From Roseovarius indicus (GTDB taxonomy: Bacteria; Pseudomonadota; Alphaproteobacteria; Rhodobacterales; Rhodobacteraceae): a DNA stretch of 64,000 nucleotides. The stretch is from NCBI RefSeq assembly GCF_008728195.1, contig NZ_CP031598.1, positions 62,001-126,000 of the forward strand. Direction: 5' to 3'. The notes beneath the pieces were generated by a model. The model made no database searches and was not told the origin of the DNA. It saw only the letters and a program-made list of their open reading frames with translations. A program made the translations under genes and the position numbers. How positions within the stretch are numbered: position 1 is the stretch's first letter; each line of letters opens with the position of its first letter. Below are positions 8,613 to 17,575 of the stretch, in pieces.

Positions 8613-10253
8613 ATGGACACCCATCGAACCCGGGCGGCGCACGACATCGGCGCGGCCAATCAGAACGCCCTGCGCCGGACCCTGCGCGCCGAGTATGATT
8701 TCATCGTCTGCGGCGCGGGGTCCAGCGGGTCGGTCGTTGCCGCCCGGCTGGCCGAACAGCCCGAGGTCAGCGTGCTGCTGCTGGAGGCGGGCGGTGATGA
8801 CCGGGCCGAGACGGTCGACATTCCGGCCATGTGGCCGCTGAACCTTGGCAGCGCGCGGGACTGGGGGTTTTCCGGCCAGCCCAGCCCGGCGCTGGGAGGG
8901 CGGCGGCTTCCGCTCAGCATGGGCAAGGGGTTGGGCGGCGGATCGAGCATCAATGTCATGGTCTGGGCCCGCGGGCACAGGGAGGACTGGGACCATTTCG
9001 CCTCGGAATCGGGTGATCTGGCGTGGGGGTACCAATCGGTTCTGGGGTATTATCGCCGCATCGAGGACTGGCAGGGCGCACCTGACGGTCGGAGGCGCGG
9101 GACGGGCGGGCCGGTGCACGTGGAACAGCCGGCCGCGCCCCAGCCCGCCGCCCGCGCGATGGTGGAGGCCGCCGGGCACATGGGCATCCCGGTCTTCGAC
9201 AGCCCGAATGGCCGGATGATGGAAGGGCCCGGTGGCGCTGCCATCGCGGAGCTTCGCATTCGCGAGGGTCGGCGCCAGTCGGTGTTTCATTCTTATGTGC
9301 ATCCGCTGCTGCATCGGCCCAACCTGACCGTCCTGACGGGAGCCCTCGTGACGCGTGTCGTGATGGAGGGGGCGTCGGCCGTGGGGGTGGAGGTTCTGCT
9401 CGACGGCACGTTGCGCGAGGTTCGGGCGCGGTGCGAGACGATCCTGTCGCTCGGCGCCGTTCAGACGCCGAAGGTGCTGATGCAGTCGGGGATCGGGCCG
9501 GAGGACGAGCTTGGACGGCACGGCATCAGGACCATTCAGGCCCTTGCCGGGGTGGGGCGCAACCACCAGGATCACCTCGCCTTTGGCTGTACCTGGGCGT
9601 ATCGCAAGGCCGAGGAGGTCGGCGGGGGTGGGTGCGAGGCAACGCTGTACTGGCAGAGTGACTCGCGCCTGCGCAAACCGGATATCCTGCAATGCCAGCT
9701 GGAGTTTCCGGTGCCGGCCCCGGTGGAGGCCGGCATCGAGACGCCGGAGCATGGCTGGACGATGTTCGCGGGGCTGGCCCAGCCGAAAAGCCGCGGGCGC
9801 CTGAGGCTGTCGGGCCCGAATGCGGGCGATCCGATCCTGATCGAACCGAATTCGCTGAGCGAGCCGGAGGATGTGGCGACCGCCTTTGCCGCCGTGGAGA
9901 TGTGCCGCGAGATCGGCAATCACCAGGCGTTTGCGCCGCTTGTCCGGCAGGAGGTCGCGCCCGGCTCGCGGGATCGCAGGGAGATGGCCGATTTCCTGCG
10001 CAACTCGGCGGTTACCTATTGGCACCAGTCCTGTACGGCCAAGATGGGACGCGACGAGATGTCGGTCGTCGATCATGAGCTCAGGGTCTACGGGATCGAG
10101 AGGCTGCGCATCGCCGATGCGTCGATCATGCCGCGCATCACGGTTGGCAACACGATGGCGCCCTGTGTCGTGATCGGCGAACGCGCCGCGGACATGATCG
10201 GCCGGCGGCATGGCCTCGCGCAGGCCGGGACGGGGGCCGACGCCGTGAGCTGA
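8613..10253 (+). CDS. GMC-family FAD-dependent oxidoreductase (choline dehydrogenase-like)
   Basis: A 546-residue flavoprotein. The FAD-binding GAGSSG lies at residues 34-39, after an N-terminal extension of about 30 residues lacking a signal peptide. The GMC signature MGKGLGGGSSINVMVWARGHREDWD follows, and the C-terminal active-site pair is His471 (YWHQSC) and Asn513 (TVGNTMAP). Family members oxidise alcohols such as choline, sugars or aryl alcohols. Sequence alone does not choose among them, and there is no betaine-aldehyde dehydrogenase beside it, so I do not call it BetA. Probable operon with the SDR gene upstream. Confidence 0.93.
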   Translation: MDTHRTRAAHDIGAANQNALRRTLRAEYDFIVCGAGSSGSVVAARLAEQPEVSVLLLEAGGDDRAETVDIPAMWPLNLGSARDWGFSGQPSPALGGRRLPLSMGKGLGGGSSINVMVWARGHREDWDHFASESGDLAWGYQSVLGYYRRIEDWQGAPDGRRRGTGGPVHVEQPAAPQPAARAMVEAAGHMGIPVFDSPNGRMMEGPGGAAIAELRIREGRRQSVFHSYVHPLLHRPNLTVLTGALVTRVVMEGASAVGVEVLLDGTLREVRARCETILSLGAVQTPKVLMQSGIGPEDELGRHGIRTIQALAGVGRNHQDHLAFGCTWAYRKAEEVGGGGCEATLYWQSDSRLRKPDILQCQLEFPVPAPVEAGIETPEHGWTMFAGLAQPKSRGRLRLSGPNAGDPILIEPNSLSEPEDVATAFAAVEMCREIGNHQAFAPLVRQEVAPGSRDRREMADFLRNSAVTYWHQSCTAKMGRDEMSVVDHELRVYGIERLRIADASIMPRITVGNTMAPCVVIGERAADMIGRRHGLAQAGTGADAVS

Positions 10254-10387
10254 GGCGGGGCGGGCGGACGGGTCAAATCCGGTTGCGCGATCGCCCTGCG
10301 AAACAGGCTTCCGCCGCGGTGGGATTCATGGCTTAGTTTGTCCGCAATGGCGGATCAGGTTGCCGGACAGCTTCGGGAGGTTCGGGC

Positions 10388-10867
10388 GTGTCGGAAGAGC
10401 CTTTCACCTCGGGTCTGGACCGGATCGACCGGAATATCCTGCGCGCGCTTCAGAAGGACGCGCGCATCGCCAATTCCGATCTGGCCAGGCTGGTGAATGT
10501 CAGTGCCGCGACCTGTCATCGGCGCACGCAGCGCCTGCTTGAGAACAGGTTCATTTCGTCGGTCCGGGCGCAGATCGCGCCTGCCGGCGTGGGGCTGGGG
10601 ACGCTGGTGATGGTCGGCGTCGTGCTGGACAGGTCGACGCCGGAGAGCTTTGCGGAGTTCGAGAAGGTGGTTGGCGGGATGAAAGAGGTTCTCGACTGCA
10701 ACCTCGTGGCCGGGGATTTCGATTACCTGTTGAAGATCAGGACGCGCGACATGGAGGGCTTCAACGTGCTGCATGGCAAGAAGCTGATCACCTTGCCGGG
10801 TGTCCGGCAGATCCGGACTTTTTTCGTGCTGAAGGAGGTCAAGGACAATGCGCCGCTGGCGTTCTGA
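10388..10867 (+). CDS. Lrp/AsnC-family transcriptional regulator
   Basis: A 159-residue regulator with the standard two-part layout. The N-terminal helix-turn-helix is LDRIDRNILRALQKDARIANSDLARLVNVSAATCHRRTQRL (~residues 9-50). A RAM/AsnC ligand-binding domain follows, with VAGDFDYLLKIRTRDM in its usual place. Family members bind amino acids and act as octamers. The nearest upstream gene ends 134 bp away and the next gene is convergent, so it is probably transcribed alone. Target genes cannot be deduced. Confidence 0.94.
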   Translation: MSEEPFTSGLDRIDRNILRALQKDARIANSDLARLVNVSAATCHRRTQRLLENRFISSVRAQIAPAGVGLGTLVMVGVVLDRSTPESFAEFEKVVGGMKEVLDCNLVAGDFDYLLKIRTRDMEGFNVLHGKKLITLPGVRQIRTFFVLKEVKDNAPLAF

Positions 10868-10964
10868 GCTGGCCCACGGGCCGAGACCCGCAGCGGGCGG
10901 GGCCGGCCCGACAGTGGCTGGAGAAGAGGCGGGCAGGCCGCCCTTACCGGTCGCGCGGCGGCGG

Positions 10965-11873
10965 TCACCTGCTTCGTGAGGAGCGGGCCAGCTCGCGGGC
11001 GAGGTCGACGAAGACCTTGAACGCGGCGGGCGGGTTGCGACGGCTGGGGTAGTAGAGGCACAGGGGCGCGGTTGGGGGCGTCCATTCGTCGAGTAGTCGG
11101 ACGAGGCGGCCCGCCGCGATATCGTCGCGCACGTTCGATTCCATGAAATACCCGATGCCTAGGCCGTTGAGCACCGCGGTTCGGGCGAGGCTGGCTTCGT
11201 CGAGGGTGATCGGGCCGTCGACATCCACCTGCACGGGCCGCCCGTCGGATTCGAACTGCCAGCGGAACAGCGCGCCATTCGGCAGGCGGACGCGGATGCA
11301 GGGATGCGCCTTGAGGTCGGAGGGGACGCGCGGCAGCTCGCGGTTTTCGAGATAGGAGGGCGCGGCCACCACGGCGTGGCGCCGGGGCGGGCCCAGCGGA
11401 ATGGCGATCATGTCCGAGGGCACGAGGTGCTGGCTGCGCACGCCGAAATCGAACCCGTCCGCGACGATGTCGACAAGGTTTCCTTCTGTCACGAGGTCGA
11501 TCTGAACCTTGGGAAAGCGCTTGAGAAACTCGAGGACGAGGGGCGAGAGGATCTCCTGGGCGGCCGTTGCGAAGGTGTTGATGCGCAAGGTGCCGGAGGG
11601 TGTTTCCTGTTGCGAGCGCACGGTGTCGAGCGCCTGGTGGATATCTCGCACGGCGGGGCTGACCTGGTCGACGAACCGGTGGCCTGCTTCCGTGAGCGAG
11701 ACGCTGCGCGTGGTGCGATTGAAAAGGCGGACACCCAACTGCCCCTCGAGCTTTGCAATCGCGTTGCTGAGAGCGCTGGTCGACATCCCCAGGTCGAGCG
11801 CCGCGGCCCGGAAGGAGCCCCGGCGGCTGATCGCGAGCACAGCATCGAAGTCGGTGAGCTTGTAGGTCTTCAT
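10965..11873 (-). CDS. LysR-family transcriptional regulator
   Basis: A 302-residue LysR regulator. Its N-terminal winged helix ([38 protein letters not shown], residues ~6-45) is followed by a type 2 periplasmic-binding-like effector domain. The N-terminus resembles the PecT/DhcR-like branch often found beside SDR and alpha/beta hydrolase genes. The start ATG is part of a 17-bp motif repeated upstream of the SDR gene at 7732, which suggests autoregulation plus control of that operon. It is transcribed away from the hydrolase genes beginning at 12365. Confidence 0.93.
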   Translation of the reverse strand: MKTYKLTDFDAVLAISRRGSFRAAALDLGMSTSALSNAIAKLEGQLGVRLFNRTTRSVSLTEAGHRFVDQVSPAVRDIHQALDTVRSQQETPSGTLRINTFATAAQEILSPLVLEFLKRFPKVQIDLVTEGNLVDIVADGFDFGVRSQHLVPSDMIAIPLGPPRRHAVVAAPSYLENRELPRVPSDLKAHPCIRVRLPNGALFRWQFESDGRPVQVDVDGPITLDEASLARTAVLNGLGIGYFMESNVRDDIAAGRLVRLLDEWTPPTAPLCLYYPSRRNPPAAFKVFVDLARELARSSRSR

Positions 11874-11887
11874 TATCCCAAAAACCG
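11871..11887 (-). promoter_or_regulatory. Candidate LysR autoregulatory site overlapping its start codon
   Basis: On the minus strand this reads CGGTTTTTGGGATAATG, where the final ATG is the start codon of the LysR gene. It matches 16 of 17 bases with 7582-7598. A related TTATCCCA word lies 32 bp further upstream at 11905-11912. Confidence 0.45.
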
Positions 11888-12364
11888 GAATTCAACATCT
11901 CACTTTATCCCAATTATCAGTACGCCGTCAAAGCCATAGATTTGAATCACGCAACACTTGAGGGAAAGGACAGAGAGTTTCAGCGCTGACCAACGAGGGG
12001 ACCCGGCGTTGCCCGGAGCCCTGGGAGACGGCGGCGCGAAGGTCGGTGACGAGGGGCAGGGCAAGGCAAGGCCCGCACCCGAATGCCACAAGAGCCCGGA
12101 CGAGCGAGGCGCCGATTCGATCAATCCGGGCATGAAAGGATCTTTCATCTCTGGCTGACGAAACGGCGGATTTGCCCCGGAATTTCTCCTTCCGTGCAGA
12201 ATCCTCGCCAGATCCCAAGGTCAAGTCGAAAGCACCCGTCAGGGCGGAAACGCTACCATGTCGACGCCTGCGACGGGGATGCACTCCAGCAAAAATACTC
12301 CGGAACGCCGCCCTCCCACGGCCTTTATGGACCCATCAGAACAACATGAAGAGAGGAACTTCGA
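11874..12364. other. 491-bp intergenic region upstream of the exported hydrolase
   Basis: This region separates the LysR gene from the divergent hydrolase gene. It contains the LysR-type words described at its left end, a perfect dyad ATGAAAG-GAT-CTTTCAT at 12132-12148, and an AGAGGA ribosome binding site at its right end. Several frames stay open by chance, but none has plausible initiation or a known motif. I see no RNA gene. Confidence 0.5.
12132..12148. promoter_or_regulatory. Perfect 7-3-7 inverted repeat, possible operator
   Basis: ATGAAAG (12132-12138) and CTTTCAT (12142-12148) are exact reverse complements around GAT. It lies 217 bp before the hydrolase start in a region with no gene. 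No T-run follows, so an operator is likelier than a terminator. The protein binding it is unknown. Confidence 0.4.
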
Positions 12365-13147
12365 ATGTCCAAGAAACTCAGAACTGCCGTCGCCGCGGCC
12401 GCCGCCGCCGCGACCATGACCGCCAGCGCGACCGCGCAGGAAACGATACCGCAGGACCAGCCGGTCAGGTCCGTCGTCCTGGTGCATGGCGCCTTTGCCG
12501 ACGGGTCGGGATGGCGCGGGGTGTACGACATCCTTACGGCGCGCGGCTATCGCGTCAGTATCGTGCAGAACCCCCTGACGTCGCTCGCCGATGACGTGGC
12601 TGCGACCGACCGCATTCTCGAACGCCAGGAGGGGCCGTCGATCCTTGTCGGGCATTCCTATGGCGGGACGGTCATCACGGAGGCCGGGATCAACCCGAAG
12701 GTTGCGGCGCTGGTATACGTCTCGGCGCTTGCGCCGGACGTGGGCGAAACGACGGGCGATCAGTTCGCCGACATTCCCGCGCCGCCCGAATTCATCATCG
12801 AGACGGGCGAGGACGGGTTCGGCTTCGTTAACCTGGAAGAGTTCAAGACTGGCTTTGCCGGTGACACGACCGACGCCGACGCCGCGTTCCTGCGGGACAG
12901 CCAGGTGCCCATCAACATGGAGATCTTCGGAACGCCGGTGACACACGCGGCCTGGAAGGAGAAACCGAGCTGGGCCGTGATCGCGACCGAGGACAAGGCG
13001 ATCGACCCCAGGTTGCTGCGCGAGACGGCCGAGCGGATCGGCGCGGTCCCGGTCGAGGTTCCGGCGAGCCACGTGGTGTTCCTGACCCGGCCCGGCGAGG
13101 TCGCCGACGTGATCGACACGGCGGCCCGCGCCTCTGGCGGAAGCTGA
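12365..13147 (+). CDS. Exported alpha/beta-fold hydrolase
   Basis: A 260-residue hydrolase with an N-terminal signal peptide (MSKKLRTAVAAAAAAATMTASATAQ, cleavage after ~25), so periplasmic. The mature part has VVLVHGAFADGSGWRG (oxyanion region), nucleophile Ser98 in GHSYGG, an acid in IATEDKAID, and a late His in VPASHVVFL. This is the compact EstC/hydroxynitrile-lyase-like branch common in soil and marine alphaproteobacteria. AGAGGA lies 7 bases before the ATG. A second exported hydrolase follows downstream. Its substrate is unknown. Confidence 0.92.
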   Translation: MSKKLRTAVAAAAAAATMTASATAQETIPQDQPVRSVVLVHGAFADGSGWRGVYDILTARGYRVSIVQNPLTSLADDVAATDRILERQEGPSILVGHSYGGTVITEAGINPKVAALVYVSALAPDVGETTGDQFADIPAPPEFIIETGEDGFGFVNLEEFKTGFAGDTTDADAAFLRDSQVPINMEIFGTPVTHAAWKEKPSWAVIATEDKAIDPRLLRETAERIGAVPVEVPASHVVFLTRPGEVADVIDTAARASGGS

Positions 13148-13284
13148 CCGCAACCCATGCCTGCGGCGGGCCAGCCCCGCCGCAGGACGTCACCTGACCG
13201 CCTGCCCGGACGAGCCGCCGCGCTTGCCCCCTGCAGACATTGAAATCTCACGTCCGGTTCGTCCCCCCAACCATGGAGTCAAAC

Positions 13285-13479
13285 ATGTGCCAGACGACCC
13301 TGAAGGCCCTCTTCTCGTGGACCGTCATTTTGTTCTTCATCTCGGTGGCGGCGTTTTCCATCGCCACCTGGATCGTCGCCAGCGAAAGCACCGCCCGCCG
13401 CCGCAGCCTTGCGGACCGGGCCTGCGCCCCGCACGACGCCGACCCCTGTCAAACCGTCACGTCCGGGGCCTTGGCATGA
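13285..13479 (+). CDS. Small single-pass membrane protein
   Basis: A 64-residue protein with one clear membrane segment (residues ~10-32, WTVILFFISVAAFSIATWIVA), a basic patch after it (STARRRSLADR), and two cysteines in the C-terminal tail. Met at 13285 is preferred because GGAG lies 6 bases upstream; an in-frame ATG at 13273 is possible. The stop overlaps the start of the exported hydrolase (ATGA, 13476-13479), so the two are translated together. I do not recognise the family. The coupling suggests a membrane partner or simply a translational leader. Confidence 0.65.
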   Translation: MCQTTLKALFSWTVILFFISVAAFSIATWIVASESTARRRSLADRACAPHDADPCQTVTSGALA

Positions 13480-14453
13480 CCGGGCCGGCGTCCTTCCTGA
13501 TGACCCGCCGCGCGGCGATTGCCGGGGGCGCGGGGCTGATGCTTGCGGCGTCGGCGCCCATTCCCCTGGCCCCCGAAGCGCGGGCCGATCCTTCCTCATC
13601 CATCAAAGGACCAGAGACCATGACCTACATCACCGCCAATGACGGTACGCAGATCTTCTATCGCGATTGGGGCCCGCGCGCCGCGCAACCGATCGTCTTT
13701 CACCATGGCTGGCCCCTGACGGCCGACGAATGGGATGCCCAGATGCTGTATTTCCTCGACAAGGGCTTTCGCGTGATCGCGTTCGACCGGCGCGGGCACG
13801 GGCGGTCTGGCCAGACGGAGACGGGCAACGAGATGGACACCTATGCCGCCGATGTCATCGCGCTGGCGGATGTGCTTGACCTGAAGGACGCGGTTCACGT
13901 GGGCCATTCCACCGGCGGTGGCGAGGTCGTGCATTATGCCGCGCGGGCGACGCCAGGGCGGGTGGCGAAGCTGGTCCTGATCGGGGCCGTGCCGCCGGTG
14001 ATGGTGAAGCAGGACAGCAACCCCGGCGGCACGCCGCTCGAGGTGTTCGACGGCTTCCGCGAGGCGCTTTCCGCGAACCGGCCGCAATTCTACCTCGACG
14101 TGGCGTCGGGGCCGTTCTACGGCTTCAACCGCCCCGGCGCCGAGGTGAGCGAGGGCCTGATCCGCAACTGGTGGCGGCAGGGGATGCAGGGGAGCGCCAA
14201 GGCGCATTACGATTGCATCAAGGCCTTCTCGGAGACCGACTTCACGGAGGATCTGAAGGCGATCCGGCTGCCCGTGCTGGTGATGCATGGCGATGACGAC
14301 CAGGTCGTGCCCTTCGAGGCCTCCGCGGCCCTGACGGTGGAGATCATGTCGAACGCCACGCTCAAGGTCTATGAGGGCGCCTCGCATGGGATGGCGGCCA
14401 CGATGGCGGGCAGGATCAACGAGGATATCCTGGGCTTTCTGCAATCCAGCTGA
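13476..14453 (+). CDS. Alpha/beta hydrolase of the non-heme haloperoxidase/arylesterase type with a Tat-like signal
   Basis: A 325-residue protein whose last ~277 residues match the chloroperoxidase/arylesterase family: FHHGWPLTADEWD, GHGRSGQ, nucleophile Ser145 in GHSTGG, acid in MHGDDDQVVP, and His in EGASHGM. The N-terminus carries a twin-arginine-like export signal (TRRAAIAGGAGLMLAAS ... ARA), uncommon for this mostly cytoplasmic family. A second in-frame ATG at 13620 (Met49) has AAAGGA 9 bases upstream and would give the normal cytoplasmic length, so two forms may be made. It starts within the stop codon of the small membrane protein. Confidence 0.9.
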   Translation: MTGPASFLMTRRAAIAGGAGLMLAASAPIPLAPEARADPSSSIKGPETMTYITANDGTQIFYRDWGPRAAQPIVFHHGWPLTADEWDAQMLYFLDKGFRVIAFDRRGHGRSGQTETGNEMDTYAADVIALADVLDLKDAVHVGHSTGGGEVVHYAARATPGRVAKLVLIGAVPPVMVKQDSNPGGTPLEVFDGFREALSANRPQFYLDVASGPFYGFNRPGAEVSEGLIRNWWRQGMQGSAKAHYDCIKAFSETDFTEDLKAIRLPVLVMHGDDDQVVPFEASAALTVEIMSNATLKVYEGASHGMAATMAGRINEDILGFLQSS

Positions 14454-14499
14454 CGGGTGCGCCTGTTTCGTTGGGCGCGCCGTTGCGGGCGCTTTTGCC

Positions 14500-14536
14500 A
14501 AGCTTCCCCCGCGTTTTCGCCGGGGGGAGCTTTTTT
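14500..14536 (+). terminator. Rho-independent terminator after the haloperoxidase-like gene
   Basis: AAGCTTCCCCC (14500-14510) pairs with GGGGGGAGCTT (14522-14532) with one G-T wobble, and six T residues end the structure. The remaining bases to the tRNA (14537-14773) hold only a short GGCTTCC-type hairpin and no gene. Confidence 0.75.
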
Positions 14537-14773
14537 GCCGGGCGGGCTTATTTGCGGGTTTGATTTCGGGAACGGGGCCGTTATCGGGCGAACTTTTCTG
14601 GCGACTGTGGCTTTGCGCCTGATCGTCTTGGACGATTCGAAGCCTGGGAAGGTGTTTTGTGGAAGCGCGAGCCACTGCCTTGAGGTCTGACAGTCCCCGC
14701 CTGACAACCGGGCAATGGCCGATCACGGGCTTCCGGGGAAGCCGGGCCATGTTGTTCAAGTCCTTGAAAACAG

Positions 14774-14849
14774 TGGTGAGCCGTGCAGGATTCGAACCTG
14801 CGACCCACTGATTAAAAGTCAGTTGCTCTACCAACTGAGCTAACGGCCC
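14774..14849 (-). tRNA. tRNA-Lys(TTT)
   Basis: Read on the minus strand, a complete 76-nt cloverleaf: acceptor GGGCCGT/ACGGCTC, D arm GCTC-AGTTGGTA-GAGC, anticodon arm ACTGA-CTTTTAA-TCAGT with anticodon TTT, variable loop GGGTC, T arm GCAGG-TTCGAAT-CCTGC, discriminator A and an encoded CCA. It stands alone. No integrase or duplicated 3' end was seen nearby, so it does not appear to be used as an insertion site here. Confidence 0.98.
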
Positions 14850-14955
14850 ACTAGGCGGCCTATCTAGAAAGAGGCGGGGGGGCGGTCAACCCATAATTTG
14901 GGGAATTTCACGCGCCCGCTGGATTCGTTGCAGGCGGGCCGTTATATGCCGCCCC

Positions 14956-15795
14956 ATGAGCACGCGTGAGCATAGCGGATTGCCCTTCATGAAGATGCAC
15001 GGGCTGGGGAACGACTTTGTCGTGCTCGACGGGCGTGCGCGCGATATCGCGGTGTCGGAGGGGCTGGCCGTGGCGCTGGGCAACCGGCGGACGGGGATCG
15101 GGTTCGACCAGCTGGCATTGATCGAAACGGGCGATGGCGGGGCGGATGCGCGTCTGACGTTCTGGAATGCCGACGGGTCGTTGTCGGCGGCGTGTGGCAA
15201 TGCGACGCGGTGCATTGCGCGGTTCCTGATGGACGAGACGGGGCGGGACCGGCTGCACCTGGTGACGGCGCGGGGGGATTTGTACGCGGTGGATGCCGGG
15301 CAGGGGCTGACCTCGGTGAATATGGGTCAGCCCCAGCTTGAGTGGGACGAGATTCCGCTGGCCGAGGAGATGGAGACGCTGGAATTGCCGATCGAGGGGG
15401 CGCCGACCGCCACCGGCATGGGCAATCCGCATTGCACCTTCTTTGTCGAGAATGCCGAAGCGGTGCCGCTGGAGCAGTTCGGGCCGCGTTATGAGCATCA
15501 TCCGCTTTATCCCGAGCGCACCAATGTGCAGGTGGCGAGTGTCATAGGCCCTGATCACCTGCGGATGCGGGTGTGGGAGCGGGGTGCCGGGCTGACGCTG
15601 GCGTCGGGCTCGTCGTCCTGTGCCGCGGCGGTGGCGGCGGCACGGCGGGGGCTGACGGGGCGCAAGGTGCGGGTCGATCTGGATGGCGGGACGCTTTGGA
15701 TCGACTGGCAAGAGGATGGCGTCTGGATGACCGGGCCGACGGTGCATGTCTGTGACGGGGTGATCACGGCCAATTTCCTTGGGGGTGTGGCATGA
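14956..15795 (+). CDS. dapF: Diaminopimelate epimerase
   Basis: A 279-residue enzyme that converts LL- to meso-diaminopimelate for lysine and peptidoglycan synthesis. The N-terminus has [15 protein letters not shown]. The two catalytic cysteines sit in AACGNATRC (Cys80) and [12 protein letters not shown] (Cys222), the expected dyad, and NPHCTFFV is also present. Length is normal. Its stop overlaps the mtaB start (ATGA at 15792-15795), a pairing common in alphaproteobacteria. The frame begins just after the tRNA-Lys gene, on the opposite strand. Confidence 0.97.
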   Translation: MSTREHSGLPFMKMHGLGNDFVVLDGRARDIAVSEGLAVALGNRRTGIGFDQLALIETGDGGADARLTFWNADGSLSAACGNATRCIARFLMDETGRDRLHLVTARGDLYAVDAGQGLTSVNMGQPQLEWDEIPLAEEMETLELPIEGAPTATGMGNPHCTFFVENAEAVPLEQFGPRYEHHPLYPERTNVQVASVIGPDHLRMRVWERGAGLTLASGSSSCAAAVAAARRGLTGRKVRVDLDGGTLWIDWQEDGVWMTGPTVHVCDGVITANFLGGVA

Positions 15796-17048
15796 GTGCG
15801 CCTGTGTTCTCGACGCTGGGCTGCCGGCTGAACGCCTACGAGACCGAGGCGATGAAGGAGCTGGCGGGGTCGGTGGGCCTCGACAACGCGGTGGTGGTGA
15901 ACACCTGCGCGGTGACGGCCGAGGCCGTGCGCAAGGCGCGGCAGGAGATAAGGCGGCTCAGGCGGGAGAACCCGGGCGCGCGGCTGATCGTGACGGGCTG
16001 TGCGGCGCAGACCGAGCCGGAGACGTTTTCGACGATGGACGAGGTGGACGCCGTCATCGGCAATACCGAGAAGATGCAGCCGGAGACGTGGCGCGGGATG
16101 GCGGCCGATTTCATCGGGCAGACGGAGACCGTGCAGGTCGATGACATCATGTCGGTGACCGAGACGGCCGGGCATCTGATCGACGGGTTCGGGACGCGGA
16201 GCCGCGCTTACGTGCAGGTGCAGAACGGGTGCGATCATCGGTGTACGTTCTGCATCATTCCCTATGGCCGGGGGAATTCGCGGTCTGTGCCCGCCGGTGT
16301 GGTGGTGGAGCAGATCAAGCGTCTGGTGGGCAAGGGGTTCAACGAGGTCGTGCTGACGGGCGTCGATTTGACGAGTTGGGGGGCCGATCTACCGGCGGAG
16401 CCGAAGCTGGGCGATCTGGTGATGCGGATCCTGAAGCTGGTGCCGGATCTGCCTAGGCTGCGGATTTCCTCGATCGATTCGATCGAGGTGGACGAGAACC
16501 TGATGCAGGCGATTGCGACGGAGAGGCGGCTGATGCCGCATCTGCATTTGTCGTTGCAGCATGGCGACGACCTGATCCTGAAGCGGATGAAGCGGCGGCA
16601 TTTGCGGGATGACGCGATCCGGTTTGCCGAGGAGGCAAGGCGGCTGCGGCCGGACATGACCTTCGGGGCCGATATCATCGCCGGGTTCCCGACCGAGAGC
16701 GCGGCGGCGTTCGAGAATTCGCTGAAGCTGGTGGAGGAATGCCATCTGACATGGCTGCATGTCTTCCCCTACAGCCCGCGGCCGGGGACGCCCGCGGCAA
16801 GGATGCCGCAGGTGAACGGCAAGGACATCAAGGCGCGGGCCGCGCGGCTTCGGACGGCGGGGGAGGCGCGCGTGGCGGCGCATCTCGAGGAACAGCAGGG
16901 CCGGGCGCACAGGGTGCTGATGGAAAACCCGCGCATGGGCCGGACCGAGCAGTTCACGGAAGTGGTGTTCGGGGCCGACCGCGCGGAAGGCGCCATCGTC
17001 GACGTCACTGTAACCGGTGTTAAGGGACATCAGCTTACCGCAGCGTAA
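15792..17048 (+). CDS. mtaB: tRNA t6A37 methylthiotransferase
   Basis: A 418-residue radical-SAM methylthiotransferase that adds a methylthio group to t6A37 of tRNAs reading ANN codons. The N-terminal UPF0004 domain has [12 protein letters not shown] and NTCAVTAEA, with cysteines for the second Fe-S cluster. The radical-SAM cluster is Cys147-x3-Cys151-x2-Cys154 (CDHRCTFC). A short TRAM-like segment ends the protein. It is translationally coupled to dapF. Distinguished from MiaB by the CRLN start and [15 protein letters not shown] context. Confidence 0.95.
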   Translation: MSAPVFSTLGCRLNAYETEAMKELAGSVGLDNAVVVNTCAVTAEAVRKARQEIRRLRRENPGARLIVTGCAAQTEPETFSTMDEVDAVIGNTEKMQPETWRGMAADFIGQTETVQVDDIMSVTETAGHLIDGFGTRSRAYVQVQNGCDHRCTFCIIPYGRGNSRSVPAGVVVEQIKRLVGKGFNEVVLTGVDLTSWGADLPAEPKLGDLVMRILKLVPDLPRLRISSIDSIEVDENLMQAIATERRLMPHLHLSLQHGDDLILKRMKRRHLRDDAIRFAEEARRLRPDMTFGADIIAGFPTESAAAFENSLKLVEECHLTWLHVFPYSPRPGTPAARMPQVNGKDIKARAARLRTAGEARVAAHLEEQQGRAHRVLMENPRMGRTEQFTEVVFGADRAEGAIVDVTVTGVKGHQLTAA

Positions 17049-17087
17049 TCTTCATGCTAGTCTCAGCCTTTTTAAGGGAGGATTTGC

Positions 17088-17489
17088 ATGGATACGGAAG
17101 GGACGATCCGGGCCGCGGTGGCTGCGTTCAGCGAGGGGGACGACGCGGAATTCGACGCACTTCTTAGCGATGATCTACATTACTCGATCAATGCGCAACC
17201 GGAGGTGGGGCCGTTCTGTGCCGAGGTCGATTGCAAGCCGGCGTTCTACGAGGCGATGGGCAGGATTCTCGCGGAGTGGGAGATTCGCGACTACCGGATC
17301 ATCGACCTGATCGTCAGCGGCAACCGGGGGGCTGCGCAGATTGCCTATACGGCGCTTCGACACAGCGGCGAGGCGCAGTTCGAGGCAAGACTGGCGCTGT
17401 TCCTGACGGTGGAAGACGGCAAGCTGACCGAGATTCACGAATATCACGATACGGCCGCGCTGGGCAGCGGGCCGACGGCGGTGGGATGA
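17088..17489 (+). CDS. SnoaL-like/NTF2-fold protein
   Basis: A 133-residue NTF2-like protein: an initial helix (TIRAAVAAFSEGDDAEFDALL), then SDDLHYSIN, FYEAMGRILAEW, and later strands ending in GKLTEIHEYHDTAAL. A 40-bp gap and an AAGGGAGG ribosome binding site separate it from mtaB. Members of this fold include ketosteroid isomerase-like and stress proteins; no catalytic assignment is possible. It is not closely similar to the NTF2-like protein at 7150. Confidence 0.87.
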   Translation: MDTEGTIRAAVAAFSEGDDAEFDALLSDDLHYSINAQPEVGPFCAEVDCKPAFYEAMGRILAEWEIRDYRIIDLIVSGNRGAAQIAYTALRHSGEAQFEARLALFLTVEDGKLTEIHEYHDTAALGSGPTAVG

Positions 17490-17575
17490 GGCCGGAGTGT
17501 GATGGTACAATGCGGCCGTTGCGCCGGGGGGGCTGACGGATAAGGTGGGTTGGTACCCATCTTCTGGAAGCTGTC

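Noticed and set aside
8613..10253. Calling the GMC oxidoreductase choline dehydrogenase (BetA)
   Set aside because: The GMC family is broad, and no betaine aldehyde dehydrogenase or BetI is adjacent.
14774..14849. tRNA-Lys as an integration site for the neighbouring accessory block
   Set aside because: No integrase and no second copy of the tRNA 3' end were found in the window.
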